The position numbers were made by a program, and so were the translations under genes. Positions 61,585 to 64,000 of a stretch of DNA of 64,000 bases are shown here, piece by piece. The notes beneath the pieces were generated by a model that was not told where the DNA came from, did no database searches, and saw only the letters and a list, made by a program, of their open reading frames with translations. Position 1 is the stretch's first letter. Each line of letters starts with the position of its first letter. The DNA is from Hybos culiciformis (taxonomy: Eukaryota > Arthropoda > Insecta > Diptera > Hybotidae). The DNA lies in contig OZ023273.1 of NCBI GenBank assembly GCA_964007475.1, forward strand, positions 141,953,308 through 142,017,307. The letters are read 5' to 3'.

Positions 61585-61945
61585 CTGTGTTTTTTGTTTT
61601 TGTTTTACTTTTTTAGTTAAAAAGTAATTTCAATTTATTCAAAAAAAAAAATTGCGTTGTTTTAACTTCGAATTCTATTAGATTTTCCTCTTTTTGCAAA
61701 AGCTTTTCACAATTTTTATTGCACTTTTTCTTATGATTCTCCTTTTTGGATACACACACAAAATAGGACAGTCCTTTAAAAAGGGAGTTTTGAATTATAT
61801 TTTTTACTTCAAAATTCAAGAAATTGAAAATGGTAAAAGAAATCAAAGAATTTGATTTCACCTTGATTATATTAATTTTTTTTTTTAATTTATAATTTAA
61901 TTTAATTTTAATTTTTTAAAAATTTAAATTTTATATTTATTTTTC
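61585..61945 (-). other. Possible 5' non-coding exon, minus strand
   Basis: On the minus strand AACACAG followed by GTAAGT at 61584 is a near-perfect splice donor. Upstream of it, 61924-61945 contains a CpG-bearing patch (TTTTTCGCGCGTACTTG), unusual here and possibly promoter DNA. The intervening 82-codon open frame starts with GTG and looks random. A 5' UTR exon of a minus-strand gene is possible but unproven. Confidence 0.2.
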
Positions 61946-64000
61946 GCGCGTACTTGAAAATTCACTTAAACTCAACCAAGTCAGCTGATTGAATGTAATA
62001 ATCTGAATAAAAATATAAATTTACCACCTAAACTTTTTATGCTTAGAGAATCATAAAAATGAGTGTATTTGTTTTTTTATTTTTTATAATATGTGATATC
62101 ATTATTATTACATATATATATATTTTGAGTGAAGCATATTATTCTTCGTTCGTGTACATAATTTTATAGAGAATACAATGTCGTTGGTATATTTTATTCA
62201 GTTTAAAAAAATTAAAATATGTACAATGAAAATGAGCTGAATCACTATCGATATAGGATAAAGAAATTTGAACTATTAATACCCTTTTAGATAATTGCTA
62301 TAAATTCGAATTTATACAAATCTTAGAAAAAATAAGGACATTGAACAATACAAATTTTCTCGATTAGGCAACAAAAATTTACTGTAGGAATACTGATAAT
62401 TCGTTACAGAAAGTTAAAAGATTCTGGCTGCGAAGCATAATTTGTTCAGTTTCACAAAATTCTACATTGTGAAAAAAAAAAGTTTCAATTGTCAAAATCT
62501 AAGATGAAATTATTTTGATGACTTTTATTAACTAGAGCTTGGTGTCTTTCACATTTAGTTTAATCTATTATTTAGCAGAAAAATAAAACTTTTTTTTTTA
62601 AGAAATATTTTTTTCATTATTATGTATTACATTTTATAAGTTACATAAGTTCTAGAAGATAATATCTATACACGTAGAGCACATTAATGGATATCTAAAG
62701 CTTTTTGAGTAAAAAATTATATTTTTTTAAATGAGTTAATTTAAGCTTAATTTTATATTAATTTTATATTAAAAATTAAAATCAATTTTGGTTTTACAAC
62801 ACAAGGCCATTATCAAAAACAATAATATTATTCTCATATTTGTGAATGGGTGACATACTAACACAGTGGAAAAGGTCATTCAAAAATTTTTATCAGAAAA
62901 TCTAACGATTTTCTTCTTCATAAATTATGCAATTATTAACTTTTTTCTTATGTTTTCAAAATGAGAAGGAAATCGTTTATTTTTGGAAATTAATGCTTTA
63001 TAGAATTTCTTTTATGTCCTTTTTGAATTGCATTTTATACATTTCATGTATATTTTTGTTTCAATATAAAAGATTAAATTTTTCTTGTGACCCATCCGAA
63101 ATTTTCATTTGTAATTCTGAATGTAATTCTGAACAGAGATTCAAAGATTTTCTTAAAATTTTGCAGATATATAATTGATAATTTTAAATTAAACCAAAAA
63201 CCAACATAATTTTAATATTTCCCTCTTAGGGTCGATCTAGATTTTTAATTTACAATAATTATCATTAAAGACAAAAAAACAAACAAATCTGATGATGATA
63301 TAAAAGATTTTTAGTTATTTATATTATTTGAAAAAGCTAGGAAATGAAATTTTCTATTTGTGCAATTATTAATAAAAATAAATAGTATATATATTAATTT
63401 GTTCTGGCCTAATTTCAAAAATAGAAACGAAATGTACAGAAGTTTAATAAAATAAATAAATTTTACTTATGCACATGCAGAATATAGTAAAGTTTTGCAC
63501 TTATATCGTAATTATTATTATTGGATATACTGCAGTTCTGAACAATTTCATATTATTTTCTTTCACATTATATTTTAATGTTATATAACAACACAAAGTA
63601 TACAATACATTATATCGTCGTTTTAATTTTAGTCACGTATATCTTAAAACTTATTTATACTAATTTGATAATTTCTTTTTCGAGCTTATATGATAATTAT
63701 AAATTTTTTTAATGGTTTTTTTCTTTCGATCCACTATCAGAAAATAGAAGTTTTTTTTTATATTTATTAAGAATACTAAAAAGATTATCAGTTTCCTACA
63801 AATAAACCTGCCGTCTTTTACATGTATTTTAAATAACCTATTCAACAAATTATTTGATGTTGTATTAAACATGTTCGTGGTCAAAAGCAAAAAATATAAA
63901 AAACAATTTTCATCAAAATCATCTCTGGCCCGGATAATTGTATATTTTACTTCGAATGAAACGAAGAATATCACATTGACTACAATAAGAGGGGTTAGAA
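61946..64000. other. AT-rich DNA to the end of the window
   Basis: No supported gene. Chance-length open frames at 62927-63178 and minus 63660-63974 have no recognisable motif. Confidence 0.45.

Noticed and set aside
1..64000. CRISPR arrays, bacterial operons or phage modules
   Set aside because: The window is clearly eukaryotic (spliced genes, poly(A) signals, animal protein families) and no regularly spaced direct-repeat array of that type was seen.

Overview
The window is about 64 kb of very AT-rich animal DNA. Its genes are intron-containing, with GT..AG introns, AATAAA polyadenylation signals and an arthropod-type TCAGT initiator. A tandem array of DUF1091 (CheB-like, ML/MD-2-related) secreted proteins, a type-B carboxylesterase and a Rap1GAP orthologue together point to an insect. 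A dipteran is the most likely source, because DUF1091 arrays are a dipteran hallmark; this is inference and the species cannot be named.

Layout. (1) 1.0-13.6 kb: seven tandem plus-strand DUF1091 genes, here A to G. All share a tiny signal-peptide exon of 17-18 codons, a central exon of 106-114 codons and a short last exon, joined by phase-0 introns. Exon 1 of gene D is the only weak part. A and C are sister copies, D and E form a second pair, F and G a recent duplication, and B is the most isolated. The array is interrupted at 5.6-6.4 kb by a hAT element with an 8-bp target duplication. (2) 15.15-16.76 kb: an intronless, minus-strand, secreted type-B carboxylesterase that keeps its catalytic Ser and His and a candidate acid but has lost the HGG oxyanion motif. 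(3) 16.8-32.3 kb: about 15.5 kb with no convincing gene, probably intergenic plus a large 5' intron of the next gene. (4) 32.3-35.1 kb: the last three coding exons of a Rap1GAP orthologue, with GoLoco motif, Rap-GAP domain containing the Asn thumb, and C-terminal coiled coil. (5) 35.1-64 kb: AT-rich DNA with no clear gene. It holds a PIF/Harbinger-like MITE, a second hAT relic with an 8-bp duplication, a TA-flanked near-perfect palindrome followed by a 31-bp minisatellite, and a few exon-like islands that may belong to long-intron genes.

How the genes work together. The seven DUF1091 genes are probably a locally amplified family of secreted lipid- or pheromone-binding-like proteins. The esterase and Rap1GAP are neighbours with no evident functional link to the array. 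No single undescribed system is obvious. The best candidates for follow-up are the DUF1091 array, with its two-cysteine rule and block duplications, the oxyanion-altered esterase, and the two hAT elements found by matching their target duplications and transposase relics.
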